The notes beneath the pieces are model-generated. The model was not told the origin of the DNA, ran no database searches, and was given only the letters and a program-made list of their open reading frames with translations. A stretch of 64,000 nt of DNA from Scytonema sp. UIC 10036. Its GTDB lineage: Bacteria; Cyanobacteriota; Cyanobacteriia; Cyanobacteriales; Nostocaceae. Shown here in pieces: positions 27,801-33,364 of the stretch (within the stretch, counting starts at the first letter, position 1; every line of letters begins with the position of its first letter). Both the position numbers and the translations under genes were made by a program. The stretch spans positions 1 through 64,000 of the forward strand of contig NZ_WJFC01000043.1 in the NCBI RefSeq assembly GCF_009725235.1. Reading direction: 5' to 3'.

Positions 27801-29421
27801 CGTCCGCAATTTTTACTTTCGTCTCGGCATTTGCTATCCCAGCTGCTAATCCAAGAATAACTCCCATAGGAGCAGATTTAGCGTCAGAATTTGAGCTAGC
27901 AGTTAAAGTCACACTGCTGCCATCAATTAGGGTACCGTTGTTCACATTAACTTTAGCGAAAGCATCTGTTTTGCGGTAAGACCCAATAAATCCCTCAATG
28001 TCAGTTTTAAAGAATCTTAAAGTTGTAGAGATAAGGCTATCAGATTCTAAAAAGCGTGCTTTACTCGTGGAATTCGCTGTAATATTAATGTCTCCACCTT
28101 TGAGTGTCGCTCCTTGTAGATTAATCTCAGTATTAGAAGTCACGAAGCCTACAGCGCTAATCGTAGATTCCTCGCTCTTTGCCTCTAAAAGTATTTTGCC
28201 AGTTCCAGTGTTTATACTTGTGTTACTACCAACATCGATCTTTTCAGCACGAACTATTAAATTGCCATCTAAAGTATTTATGGAAGAATTCAAGTTTGAT
28301 ATAACAGTATCTTGACCCTCTTCTCCATCAATTAGGAGAGACATCTTTTTGCTAAAACTTAGTCCTCCCAACTCAACAAAGTCATGACTAGCACCTGTGT
28401 TGATTGTGACAGTCGAAAACAAGTTTGTATCTGCTTGAATTTTATTTGCGCTAATTTGCGTTAATCCATTGCCACTGATATTAATTGGAGCCTTTATGTC
28501 CTCTATTACTAACTTCTTATTAGTTGAGTCGAAAGATACTTTTAAAAAATTTATTTGCTCATTACTATCTGTAAACTTTAATTCTTCATTATTAATGGCA
28601 ACATTACCTAATACTCCCTGAAACTCAGAACCAAAGTTTAAACTATCCTCTTCAATGGTGCCAGTTGCAACTTCTAACTTCCAATCACCGCCATTAGCAG
28701 CATTTCCTGTCAAGTTATCCGAAGCTGCTATATCAGTCCCTGTTAAGACGCCTAACTGTTTTACAAAATCCTGACCAGCTTGTGTGGCAGCAACATTACA
28801 GCCATAAATCAAAATATCGGCATTCAATGTAAATGATTGACTCCAAGCTTTTAAAGCTTCTTGGTAGTGATTGAGAGTCTCTTGACTCAAAGCCGCTGTT
28901 CCTAGTTGCAACCTACCAGACTCACCATGAGAAATAATATGAACTGCTTGCAGTTGACGATATTGCCCTAGAACTTCACTAATTTGAGCAATGCCATCGC
29001 TGCCAGCATCAAGCAGCACAACTTCAACATTAGGCTGGAACTGCTTAACTAAGTTTTCATAGCCTTTTACATTAGCATCTACAAAAACAATTTCATGAAT
29101 TCGTTCGCCTTTAAAAATGCCGTTAGCCCCAACTAGAACATCATCAGGCATCAAATTTGTTAATGAGTCAACACCATGTGCCCTTGTGCTAATGGTTGAG
29201 TCAATTGGCGCAACTGCTTCAGAACTCCATATACCTTGCTCAACAAACCTAGGGACTTCTGATACTGTGGGGCTAAGGTCTAATGATACTGCCAACGTGC
29301 CAGGAGTCTGTACTTGTGTTGTCTGACCTATATTATAGGGGTCTAATTCAAGATTAGAAATGCTCGCAAAATGTGTTTTTTCATTCAAAGCTTGGCTCGT
29401 ATTAATCTTATTTTCTTCCAT
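12847..29421 (-). CDS. Giant multidomain surface/secreted protein with C-terminal subtilase
   Basis: 5524 residues from ATG 29421, which has AGGAAGGGTGAC just upstream; the frame stays open to 29454. No Sec signal is present; RTX repeats and an N-terminal DUF4347 point to type I-like export (inference). In protein order with approximate positions: DUF4347 (29070-28610, ISHGESG and IYGCN motifs); a long beta-solenoid-like repeat region (28500-19500) containing a helical insert (26980-26505); Pmp-like/choice-of-anchor Q repeats (19500-18465); Calx-beta (18460-18105); RTX Ca2+ repeats (17935-17490); two AapJ-like substrate-binding modules (17190-16260 and 16215-15280); a proline hinge (15270-15150); two DUF4114 modules (15150-14100); and an S8 subtilase (13655-12850) with Asp in VIDVGID, His in HGTHVAG and Ser in NGTSMAAA. 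It could be an adhesin with self-processing protease. No frameshift is seen over 16.6 kb. Confidence 0.9.
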   Translation of the reverse strand: MEENKINTSQALNEKTHFASISNLELDPYNIGQTTQVQTPGTLAVSLDLSPTVSEVPRFVEQGIWSSEAVAPIDSTISTRAHGVDSLTNLMPDDVLVGANGIFKGERIHEIVFVDANVKGYENLVKQFQPNVEVVLLDAGSDGIAQISEVLGQYRQLQAVHIISHGESGRLQLGTAALSQETLNHYQEALKAWSQSFTLNADILIYGCNVAATQAGQDFVKQLGVLTGTDIAASDNLTGNAANGGDWKLEVATGTIEEDSLNFGSEFQGVLGNVAINNEELKFTDSNEQINFLKVSFDSTNKKLVIEDIKAPINISGNGLTQISANKIQADTNLFSTVTINTGASHDFVELGGLSFSKKMSLLIDGEEGQDTVISNLNSSINTLDGNLIVRAEKIDVGSNTSINTGTGKILLEAKSEESTISAVGFVTSNTEINLQGATLKGGDINITANSTSKARFLESDSLISTTLRFFKTDIEGFIGSYRKTDAFAKVNVNNGTLIDGSSVTLTASSNSDAKSAPMGVILGLAAGIANAETKVKIADGVTINTKGFLEIKSNSDISLDVFANTNTQLKNPAALAITLAYGESNVLTTTEINSGAKLNVGGDLKVSAETKRALSVEGLGGAYDDGSVGLTAAVGVFDLKTTASLGGEATVKGSTHITSESTLAKNEKGEYEENKVAAEVGVAEAQPFARDVTRLVGTGAEKLYGWLKNKKAEAPSDSRSEGSGTTNEIGFGGAVAVSVFKEDATASISEGAKVKSDRIVSVEANVADKPQVQSVSGVESGKESNENQVKNAVSIAVNIGDFSHTAKAYIGSAAEVDAKGALITQEDIAKLSEEKKAKLFDAAKAKLTPDESTEVKIIKLLQPQIAELTPVEIILNVGEIKELNSQIKLIEKDLILKKSNFTPETIATLIQQILLAKKIANFTPEKAKLTAEEITKFIDIEIKLIEQKIAALTPQEITKLLEPGENKLTVQSKFEIPSLFAPWGAGGEDKTWWDALKNIGGNILDILSQDAFSSWAQATAVGTKVGVAGSVNIISMDNQSLAYIDHDAKINQNLNYRSDNQNVSVNALNTQETMLHMSGNYDPNATITNAAQLIVPKLGGAKLKTATAGAGVASQFLFFKNTTKAKIEDGVKLYAKKLEVNATQETNSVDLVASGSAAPAVGSYGAAVTFSLVNQKDITHAQVASGAAIAGDSVNVTANNDITHFNLIGGFIKAENVGIGASVGINEIERETLALIEDDSDTPSSKTSSIEVTGDLNLKANSTGKVTVVGLAGAIASSSKANPQPSTDTPPQPTSTLTKDILPSNTNSTPPQTSEASQSNTNSTPPQTSEASQSNTNSTPPQTSEVSQKAEGKYGIGISGDVAWNTITDKVKARINDKGTFKADRVRLSSENTTDIVALSGSVAFVNNSSSDKTSVGLAGSFSRTKLEGDTQSTITGANLQVNELDITAYRKGELSSFSAGGSGTVGEKGYAVAGSVSINLIKNNTVVLLDSAQVKGNNALRLHAADKANLLAIAGAVSLGGKAGVGAAIAYNKTENNTQARVKKSTLTNQALSLTATNTGEINAITGSVGAGKTVGAAGTVSVNFITNNVNADITDDSQVNKVTTVSLSAQATGNISSIAGAIGAANKGAFGGALAYNDINNKVETILDKSSISNASSLSLDAKSTGKIETISAGIAGSDKVAIAGSVSLNYINNKVRANITNNANVTTTGAISLKAEDTSTIRSLAGALAVADKVAVGASIAYNDIGNTVVASVDNATVLSMRGEVTLNAESNATIETISAGGAGADTFALGGSISINDINNQVESYFDKATIAAKGLALTAQDTSKIKSLAGQLQGAEKTAIGAAIAYNSIRNGIQALIKNQSKATAQNGNIDLKATSKPNIASLSAGISAAGKAAIAGSVSWNKIQNSINAQIQDSTATAGIPYGDCNITLLAQEAPSDLQLQELPSDVLPLMERYSILSAAGQIGVAGTAAVGAAASYNELSSTIQAGTNKSTLTATGNIDVRAFSSSDIATVAAGGSIGGTAGVAGSVNVNLLNNNLQATFINSTVTAEGSVLLFANTTNELDIYAGTLSGAGKVGVGGTVVTNIFKNQTEAAVKDNSTVTARGNTRIFNVTNADGTGTTESLQGLAVIATSKETVDTWTGTASGSGQVGVSLTASIATVEDKTQAYIQNSQVNSDLATVNPGAKVKVLAFNLTDLDVKAGSVSVAVNDKVSVGAGATADVAVIANTTAAFIDNAKVNARGGVDVTSYTQERLNAIVISGALALSGKGVAIAVAGSVKVIKLQNTNNAYISNSTVNSQGTLNVIADDTVLLGIQDDNSKGGIIGGAASVGLTVGAGFGVGATVIVNLLENKTKAYITNSTANAVSKLQVKANSKEDIITTAAVGSVGVVGLAGATIVNSIKTTTQAFIEEVAGGNTRINQDAGFDTISEVQVTAQDTVSINDTSGGVSAGLVGVGASVDVTSIQNTTTAYIGDGVEVSTRRNITVEAKATQSVESKVVAAAAGAGAIQGAISILNLGSANSEDAEKALGRVDQSINSQVSDNQASNALGNSSLANQAKTILSDKVSSISVGEVFDRNAKISQGTTAFIGANARITANDNIIVNAEHITTVKMTSGAAGIGGISIGGSVAIANINNNTAAYVGQGANLTAQDINITANSKAQDLTVKAIAGGAGGVALGAAVALIDSKNNARAYTTINTNINSDRNLKIQAETTSNLTAEGKGNQYGGAAVGLVWGQAGESGTTEALLLGNIRAGNLTVVGQSNNTIQADATASTGGIFSGSGAIAKAKVTPIVKAWVGDDDQNTADNITLSGGANIWALATGTINANANGSSAGGVSCGLSEADATWQPTIEASIGNNTTFSAKESVIVRALNNLDRSLNPNGSIASKATSSSGSLIGSLVGSSTKTTVLSKITAKIGDNALLTTGVDIDIQAQSFNKTDADSNGDALGAFLASGSATAGSIITNTTVVQIGTASRLTAGRTIKLMSATDNRDGIISALTSPKTLVSGGSTSVLHGLMNNNSVKLGDDSQLKAAQLVSLQALNRTNLEASAAQKVKGLIGMNLGLSTMNVTSNTTAEVGERVSINTDKFSLQAKDNGSSLKNNSYAETSGAQANSNAQTLTNANFNATARVQDNAIIFGRNSVNIEAIQDDVLSDTNAKLNLSTWFDIIKTAVAQNNLTVLSTAETDSTSAVTTNSFNQNSSARNLPNDYTGRGYIDSEIPLKGTEKRNNINYRNAQVGLADIQIKPTSSLPSINAQALQNAIAQIGIGGTITFADSLKNQVIQVGNIVINKDLTIDGSQQNITLRGNNNNRIFLIDDGKSDRQRNVTLKGLTIGNGRADFGGAISNAENLTLENVTFTNNQATKNGGAISNSRTGTISINNSRFANNSAVGVGGAISNLGTLNIVNSTFEFNKATTHGGALENSNMLAKLTVADSTFANNTADNQGGGIFNNGNASIVRSTLSSNTAKQFGGGISNKGILSLSNSTLSGNQATVSGGGLYNQTGAINAKINNSTVTLNQSATNSGSGIADAGYGVFLTSSIVSGNANNDDFSGAPGFKGQLQSRGNNLIGGTNAVPSLNSQATDKLGITDPKLAPLANNGGLTQTHMPLPDSLAINNGKNSDNLSTDQSGGSRSKMGGVDVGAVEYSVTITKLEANRTQLDESQPTLTSRITVMLDKPAPATGLRIAYTLEGSAELDKDYRILGPQPGVITFGAGKTEAAFEIQILDDKEFEPSETIILRLNASGDYTLASNVVPLNLNLFGDDTEPAKEVKTAGITLTGDSRRSAQPQAVVQADTATTQPQAMVLTDSAIDDGKEIILPKEDKLIGTNGNDTLIGGFDDDIMQGLQGNDRLEGNYGNDLLIGGADDDNLLGGSGQDTLKGEAGDDELKGGDGADRLEGGIGIDVLYGDAGNDDLQGNDGNDYLLGDDGADLLEGGAGKDVLRGGRGEDSFLFASPDSGMDRILDFNALEGDRIQILASGFGIENGDLSGFKFENGTLFYQEKPLVLIEKFRETALDFSIKAHLELVTERQVKAEATETPFTIDASTLAPITRPTSDTNNTALPTTNTTGINLLEQIRSRGYIKVGLVLGDPGFAVEKDGRLSGFSVDWGRALAAALFNDPNAVEFVIQDFRSGFFNVASGVVDVASIGATHNLARDTSLNLDFSPVVLYDSQGVIVRADRNIKTLLDLKGMTIGTLADSTSTQNLQNYLGRLGLPFVGRTFANTDELFAAYERGEIDAVSIDSTLLKGRIPTLSNPNGHKILDGELSKEPLALVLPENQSEWADVIRWVTYATTQAEEFGINSANVDDFIVNSTDSAIRRFLGVEGNLGEALGLDKDFVVDVIKAVGNYDELYKRHFGELDRTRNHLWTNDGLLYSLPFSGSTNVEANLINNDNRNQLQEIKQRGVLKVGLTGDSAGFGLKQPDGSYKGFDIDLVRALSAALFGNVNQIEFVHQKFEDSFTNVANGVVDITADSITHNLMRDALLGVDFSPTYMYTGQGIMVRNSSGINNLPSLNGRIVGVSSGTTSEQNLQDALAKFGANAIIRTFATAEDLFAAYERGEIDAVSIDLAILNSRISTLSNPGSHRLLNDVLSKEPLSLVLDENQSDWADVVRWVVNALVQAEEFGITSQNIDEFIATSKDVDIRRFLGLEGTLGQDLGLPNDFVVKVIKAVGNYGEVYNRHFGSNTLPRGENQLSRNFGLQYALPFSGTAITPPPPVPPVEPPVEPPVVLPIEPPVVSPVVLPIEPQPEILPLVLIKNPQGENLLEINGDVSKATLKFTLSGKHLERETIHEIGVFVVDDTQGRVNGLLPSDPGYLQAALQRGKVIFSLIPDNFVSDPSRILQGLNSPLLAFYLVQKGSTDDVLNGSGHRVLFGSMAGANGLSVLQINDLGSGNFELAFEDLLGDTARDIVLKVNLTDEPMPIGTSLQGQREREIFDLSDLKGLQVPVLFPIIESEAAYNNTVGFYRLEDSQGTVRDPMTGQLFKPGDPGYTKAAARNSKAYGVSFDRNSRGLQINLEGGYLYAPFIIANSTLEKLLDDDNTNDPAVYFIYARANPDRVDHIRLLGDNTWGFEDMPDGGDLDFNDMVIRLTVPETFTSMLASLAKGLEPEFENPQAAASPSQTTAITPQNLESAELNQPNSQTANSQNTGTQTTNNLDDQSNDRAPASEIQSAAENATATGLTTNTQTQETPTYDSKRGYGEIDAQKAIALAAVGAPTSVASTTSTVQKSSDEPLNQPDVADGQQNYTGQGVVVAVIDVGIDRKNRNLAGSLWVNTDEISDNGIDDDGNGFTDDVQGWDFVDDDPDASPDKEDWHGTHVAGIISAANDSDAVTGIAPSAKIMPLRVLNQSTGGTEDDIAAAICYAVDNGAQIINLSLGFPVFNGEPEQIRAALQYAKAQGVMVVAAAGNREDQVTEPLFPARFAQERLVIAVGAADENGNLAIFSNPAGSEESVFVLAPGVGINSLGLEEKTLESNGTSMAAAYVTGVIALMKEANPHLSPDEIMNILTSTSKM
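23290..25000 (-). repeat. Alternating two-type protein repeat in the giant gene
   Basis: Units of about 50-58 residues alternate between a type ending in A-I-A-Y-N (AAIAYNKTENN, GALAYNDINNK, ASIAYNDIGNT, AAIAYNSIRNG) and a type ending in G-S-V-S-x-N (AGTVSVNFITNN, AGSVSLNYINNK, GSISINDINNQ, AGSVSWNKIQNS). The effective period is thus about 105 residues. Confidence 0.75.
25384..25516 (-). repeat. 45-bp tandem repeat, three near-identical copies
   Basis: Units begin at 25384, 25429 and 25474 (TTCTGAGGTTTGAGGAGGGG start) and code for SNTNSTPPQTSEASQ. They form a flexible linker between two solenoid blocks of the giant protein. The near-identity implies recent expansion. Confidence 0.9.
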
Positions 29422-29621
29422 GTCACCCTTCCTACTTAGTAATAAAAAAGCCAAAAAAACAAAATTATTAGATATTTCCTAAAAAAGCCTACAAAAAACC
29501 ACAATTTTAGGTTTGTCATGCACGGAAAAAGACAGATAGATTGCTCTGTCTGCCAATTACCATGAAGTTTTACTGATTTGAAATGTAAAAAAAAACTCAT
29601 ATTTTAGAGATGCGATTAATC

Positions 29622-29658
29622 AGAGAGCACTGTAGGCGGTTTCTCCGACAGTGCCGCA
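29622..29658. repeat. Short inverted repeat in the 29455-29755 gap
   Basis: GCACTGT and ACAGTGC flank 14 bp (aggcggtttctccg). Apart from this, the 301-bp gap between the giant gene and the gene upstream of it is AT-rich and presumably carries the promoter of the giant gene; I see no other feature. Confidence 0.4.
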
Positions 29659-29755
29659 ATAGCAATCGCGTCTCTACCTAATATAATTTTTTTGACAATT
29701 CCGCCAGCAGACTGCTAGACGCTCCCTAAATTTTTGCTAAATCAAAAAGTAAAAT

Positions 29756-30505
29756 TTAGGGAGTTACACTCATAGGAAATATATCGGAAATAGCTACTGT
29801 ATCTGGAATTCTAACCGTGTCAAACTGCATTTTAGCCATGAATTTATTACTGATTATATCAGAGTAAGTTTGTAAATCTGTTTGCCAATTCTCAAGAGAT
29901 TGATGTAGACTACTAAGTTTTTGTGCCTCTGTTTCACCACTGACTTCATAGCTAAAGCTACCAGTAAACATTACAATAGGAGTCTTTGTCTCATCATCTT
30001 GGAGCCATGTTCCTTCATTCACGCTAAGGTTGAAGGACGTGCGATTCAGTTTATAAACTAAGTTGAGTGAGGCTTGTACTGATGCTTCCCCTTCCTCTTG
30101 CCATGCACCAGGAGACAGCAAGGTTTTGTTAATATAGGTGCGGGCAGCATCATGAGAACCAACAAAAGGAACATATCCTCTGAAATTGATGCCTACAGCC
30201 TCAAATTCCATATTGGGCAATGCTTGTGTATATTTACGAGCAATTTCTGCGATTTGTAGCGACTCAATTTTTTTATCAGCTATTGGTTCAATAAACACGA
30301 CTCTATTAGATTCAGCGCTAATAGCAATACCATTACTAAAATCTAATCGAGCAAAACTATTATTAGAAATTGGCTGGCGAGCCAATTTCCAATCTTTGGG
30401 AATAATCCCACTGCATTTAAGAAAATCTGGATTCAATATTAAGGAAGAATGGTTTTTAGCTGCAATAATAATTACTAAATCTTCAATAACTAATCTTTGG
30501 TTCAT
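29756..30505 (-). CDS. Hypothetical protein upstream of the giant gene
   Basis: 249 residues, no signal peptide and no membrane segment. The sequence alternates strands and helices; segments such as VVFIEPIADKKIESLQIAEI, then YTQALPNMEFEAVGINFRGY and MFTGSFSYEVSGETEAQKL look like a conserved soluble domain (a TIGR04255-like or Imm-like beta-rich fold is conceivable but not shown). It lies on the same strand as the giant gene, 334 bp upstream of its start, and could be co-transcribed with it or act as an intracellular partner. Function unknown. Confidence 0.65.
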   Translation of the reverse strand: MNQRLVIEDLVIIIAAKNHSSLILNPDFLKCSGIIPKDWKLARQPISNNSFARLDFSNGIAISAESNRVVFIEPIADKKIESLQIAEIARKYTQALPNMEFEAVGINFRGYVPFVGSHDAARTYINKTLLSPGAWQEEGEASVQASLNLVYKLNRTSFNLSVNEGTWLQDDETKTPIVMFTGSFSYEVSGETEAQKLSSLHQSLENWQTDLQTYSDIISNKFMAKMQFDTVRIPDTVAISDIFPMSVTP

Positions 30506-30710
30506 GCTTTTTACCCTGTCTCGTTAAACAACCATTTTTTTATTCTCAACACATTAGTCGTTGCCAATTGCTCTTTCTCCACCTATAGTCATACCTGTTA
30601 TGCCTCTACTGCATAGCACGTTTCAACAACTAAAGTCGTTGTTTGTCAGTTCAGGTTGATAATTTGAGAGTTAGATATGGATATTAGAATTTATGCAAGC
30701 GCTACAGTTC

Positions 30711-30819
30711 TTTACAGCGGTTTTCACTTATTTAGACCACACTCTTAATTCTTTTGTGCCTCTGCGCCTTTGCGTGAGATAAAAAAGATGTGGTTCATTT
30801 ACCTGAAAACTGCTGTAAA
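30711..30819. repeat. MITE-like element with imperfect 33-bp terminal inverted repeats
   Basis: Left end TTTACAGCGGTTTTCA (from 30711) and right end TGAAAACTGCTGTAAA (to 30819) are inverted repeats; the similarity extends inward through GACCACA/TGTGGTTC. The interior has 'gcctctgcgcctttgcgtgaga', a filler common in cyanobacterial intergenic DNA. The 30506-31123 gap otherwise holds only a repeat and the SGNH promoter region. Confidence 0.6.
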
Positions 30820-31001
30820 ATGCACGATGCCAGGAAAGCTCGATTTAAAAAGCCTTACTATAGCCTTATGCAGCCTAAGCTTACTTAACTCCAATGCAGT
30901 GATTGCATATATTCCGATCGCAATTCAGTTTTAGCACTTCTAACGAGAAAAAATATACGAGAATTTACTGAATTAATCATCTGCTCTTTCTCGATCCGGT
31001 A

Positions 31002-31060
31002 GCTCCGCCTGGGAATGCAGTCTGGGAGGCTCCGTCTCGAATAAATTTGCTGCACTTGCT
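31002..31060. repeat. Dispersed palindromic repeat, copy 2
   Basis: GCTCCGCCTGGGAATGCAGT then GGGAGGCTCCGTCTCGAA; matches 12550-12598 closely and sits at the same distance before an SGNH hydrolase sequence. Confidence 0.8.
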
Positions 31061-31123
31061 CAATGGAAAAATTTACTCATATTAGATAATTTATTTATTG
31101 GAGAGTATACCGAAACATCTGTA

Positions 31124-31945
31124 ATGACGATCCAAAAACAAGCTCGTTATTTGTTAAACACAAACACGAATAACAAGTGCGTAGATAAAAAAACACCTAG
31201 CGCTAAGTGGGTTCATCTCAGTTTAGCCGCCACAATACTATGTTTTCTCCCGATTAGCACTGCTAGTGCGGCTACAAAAGTAATGTCTCTAGGAGACTCT
31301 TTGTGTGCGGGCAATATTGCTGTTCTACGTGCCAAGGTAGCCAGTACCAAATTTGGCTCTACCATAAATTGGGTAGGAACCAAAAAAGACGGTGCATATA
31401 AAAAAGACCCAGACCATGAGTGTCATGGTGGTTGGTCGGCAGCGCAAGTTTTGCAACAACCAGGGGTAAATGTTCGTCTTCCCTCGTGGGAGGGAAAGCC
31501 AGGAAGCATTCGGAACTGGGTACAAGAAACTCAACCTGATGTAGTGTTGATGATGCTTGGCACCAATGATTTCTTTGGTAGTGATATAAGAGGGGATAAT
31601 ACCTCTGACGTTCTCACAAAATCGCTTCAAGGGATTATTGATGACATTTTCGTGCTACGTCCCAAAGCCAAAATTGTGGTCGCCTCAATTCCCCCCTTTA
31701 AATGGGATATTAAAAATGGCGTTGATGCCAATAAAACTAGAACTACAGCCAACGCATTTCTGAAGAATCGTGTCAAGGAACTTTCAAAACAAGGCAAGCG
31801 AATCGTTTTTTTGGATATGCATAGTGCGATCGTAACTCGAATGAATCAAGGAGAGATTTTTAATAGTGATGGTGTTCACTTTAATGATGAGGGCAATAAG
31901 TTTGTTGCCGAAATGTGGACTCGCGCTCTAAAAGATATACTTTAA
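31124..31945 (+). CDS. Secreted SGNH/GDSL hydrolase
   Basis: 273-residue esterase/lipase-type enzyme. A signal peptide (residues about 30-49, LSLAATILCFLPISTASA) directs export. Catalytic blocks are block I MSLGDSLCAGN (Ser about 57), block III LGTND (about 146-150) and block V DGVHFND (Asp 249, His 252); the block II Gly is less obvious. Possible substrates are acylated sugars or lipids at the cell surface. ATG 31124 has a GGAGAG about 20 bp upstream. A degraded copy of this gene lies at 12599-12770, on the far side of the giant gene. Confidence 0.9.
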   Translation: MTIQKQARYLLNTNTNNKCVDKKTPSAKWVHLSLAATILCFLPISTASAATKVMSLGDSLCAGNIAVLRAKVASTKFGSTINWVGTKKDGAYKKDPDHECHGGWSAAQVLQQPGVNVRLPSWEGKPGSIRNWVQETQPDVVLMMLGTNDFFGSDIRGDNTSDVLTKSLQGIIDDIFVLRPKAKIVVASIPPFKWDIKNGVDANKTRTTANAFLKNRVKELSKQGKRIVFLDMHSAIVTRMNQGEIFNSDGVHFNDEGNKFVAEMWTRALKDIL

Positions 31946-32011
31946 TATACCCTCATCCCTACCCCTACCCCCTACCTCCCTACCCCTACCTCCCTACCCC
32001 TACCCCTAATT
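31946..32011. repeat. C/T-rich ACCCCT tandem repeat
   Basis: About eight imperfect copies of TACCCC/TACCTCCC directly follow the SGNH stop codon and reach the start of the next gene. The top strand is almost purely pyrimidine plus A. Confidence 0.8.
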
Positions 32012-32575
32012 ATGTTAAGACTCCACAGTGCTATGCTAGAACGCTCTTCATTAATCGAGTTAGAGCAATTACAGTTAGAGGGCTTTACCAAAGTTAATAC
32101 AATTAATACAGATCGGGCTGCTAAAAGCGATCGCATCATACATGAAGACGTTCAACCAACACCAAAAATCGATGCCGAATCTGAATCTGTTTCTAACGAG
32201 ATAACAGACACAGATTCCTCAATGGTAGAGTTTTACCAACTTGTGCAAGAGTTGCTGCTGATAACCCTTGGATTGATAGGAATTTCTTTTGGTTGCGTGT
32301 GGTTTTTTTATTCTGCCAACATTGCCCTAAACTATTTGATTGGGGCTTGCGCTGGACTACTTTACTTGAGGATGTTAGTTAAAGATGTAGAGCGATTAGG
32401 CTCAGAAAAAAAACAACTCAGCAAAGCTCGCTTCGCTTTGTTGATAGGATTGAGTGTATTGGCAAGCCGATTAGAGCAATTGGAAATCCTGCCTATATTT
32501 TTGGGTTTTCTTACCTATAAAATCACAATCATGCTTTATGTGATTAGGACTTCCTTACCGTCTTTCTTGCGTTGA
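32012..32575 (+). CDS. atp1: ATP synthase subunit I (assembly factor), isolated
   Basis: 187 residues. Residues about 70-187 match the cyanobacterial ATP synthase gene-1 product (AtpI/UncI): [20 protein letters not shown], then [28 protein letters not shown], and [12 protein letters not shown]. It has four membrane segments and helps assemble the c-ring. The N-terminal 70 residues are hydrophilic and variable; a start at Met8 (32033) is possible. Normally the gene heads the atp operon, followed by the a subunit; here the next gene is a truncated nuclease, so it is detached from the operon or a paralogue. Confidence 0.85.
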   Translation: MLRLHSAMLERSSLIELEQLQLEGFTKVNTINTDRAAKSDRIIHEDVQPTPKIDAESESVSNEITDTDSSMVEFYQLVQELLLITLGLIGISFGCVWFFYSANIALNYLIGACAGLLYLRMLVKDVERLGSEKKQLSKARFALLIGLSVLASRLEQLEILPIFLGFLTYKITIMLYVIRTSLPSFLR

Positions 32576-32614
32576 ATTGCCCATTGTAAGCAGTTCAAAG
32601 CTCGCCGTGTCTAG

Positions 32615-32643
32615 AACCCCGACTTATTGGATAAGTCGGGGTT
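32615..32643. repeat. Perfect 13-bp hairpin AACCCCGACTTAT
   Basis: AACCCCGACTTAT (32615-32627) and ATAAGTCGGGGTT (32631-32643) pair perfectly around TGG. It could end atp1 transcription. The right arm runs directly into the coding sequence of the truncated DUF2887 gene. Confidence 0.85.
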
Positions 32644-33307
32644 TCGTTTAGATGGGCTGCTTTCAACTCCCGATACTTATCCTATGGAGCCAATCTACTT
32701 TATAGAAGCGCAGTCATATAAAGATGATAATTTCTACAACCAGTTTGTGGCAAAAGTCATTCTTTATTTAACTCAATATCAACCTCCCAATAAAGAATGG
32801 TACGCTGTCGTCATTTATAATACGAAAAGTAATGAAGGAACTTTCCCAGAATATTTAAGTTTTTTTAAAGCGCATTTACGATGCTTCTACCTTGATGAGT
32901 TGGCAAAAACTCCCAATCAATTGCTAGCGGTGGGAGTCATGCGGTTAATAGTGGAAAAGAAAACGCCTTCAAAAACAGGAGAACTCGCCAGACAACTCAT
33001 GAGTCAAGCTCAACAAGAGCTCACCAATGCCATCTTGAAGGAAAAGGTTTTAGAATTTATTCAAACAGTGGTCATTGATAAGTTTACTAACTTGAGTCGG
33101 GAGGAAATTGCAGCTATGCTAGGTTTGGAGTCCTTGAAAAATACCAGAGTTTATCAAGAAGCGAAACTTGAAGGTATACAAGAAGGTATACAGAGGAATA
33201 AGATAGAAATGATTCCAATCTTATTAGAGTTGGGGTTAACTATTGAGCAGACTGCCGAACGCTTAAAGTTGGACGTGGAAACTGTCAGAAAAAACGCTCA
33301 ACAGTAA
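32641..33307 (+). pseudogene. 5'-truncated DUF2887 (Rpn-type PD-(D/E)XK) nuclease
   Basis: The frame starts inside the hairpin and reads FRLDGLLS ... IYFIEAQ, the middle of the DUF2887/Rpn family (nuclease-like proteins linked to transposition); the usual first 40 or so residues (typically DKLFYRIF at the start) are absent. The rest is complete: the D(x)n-EAQ catalytic pair, YLYQYQ-like strand, a helical segment and a C-terminal region with QEGIQ repeats and a putative helix-turn-helix (LTIEQTAERLKLDVETV). Only a TTG within the hairpin could serve as start. I read it as a truncated gene; a shortened product cannot be excluded. Confidence 0.7.
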
Positions 33308-33364
33308 AAATTGCTTGATAATAAGCTGTTCATAAAAGGCGCTTTTGAACAAACTGCCTCTACT

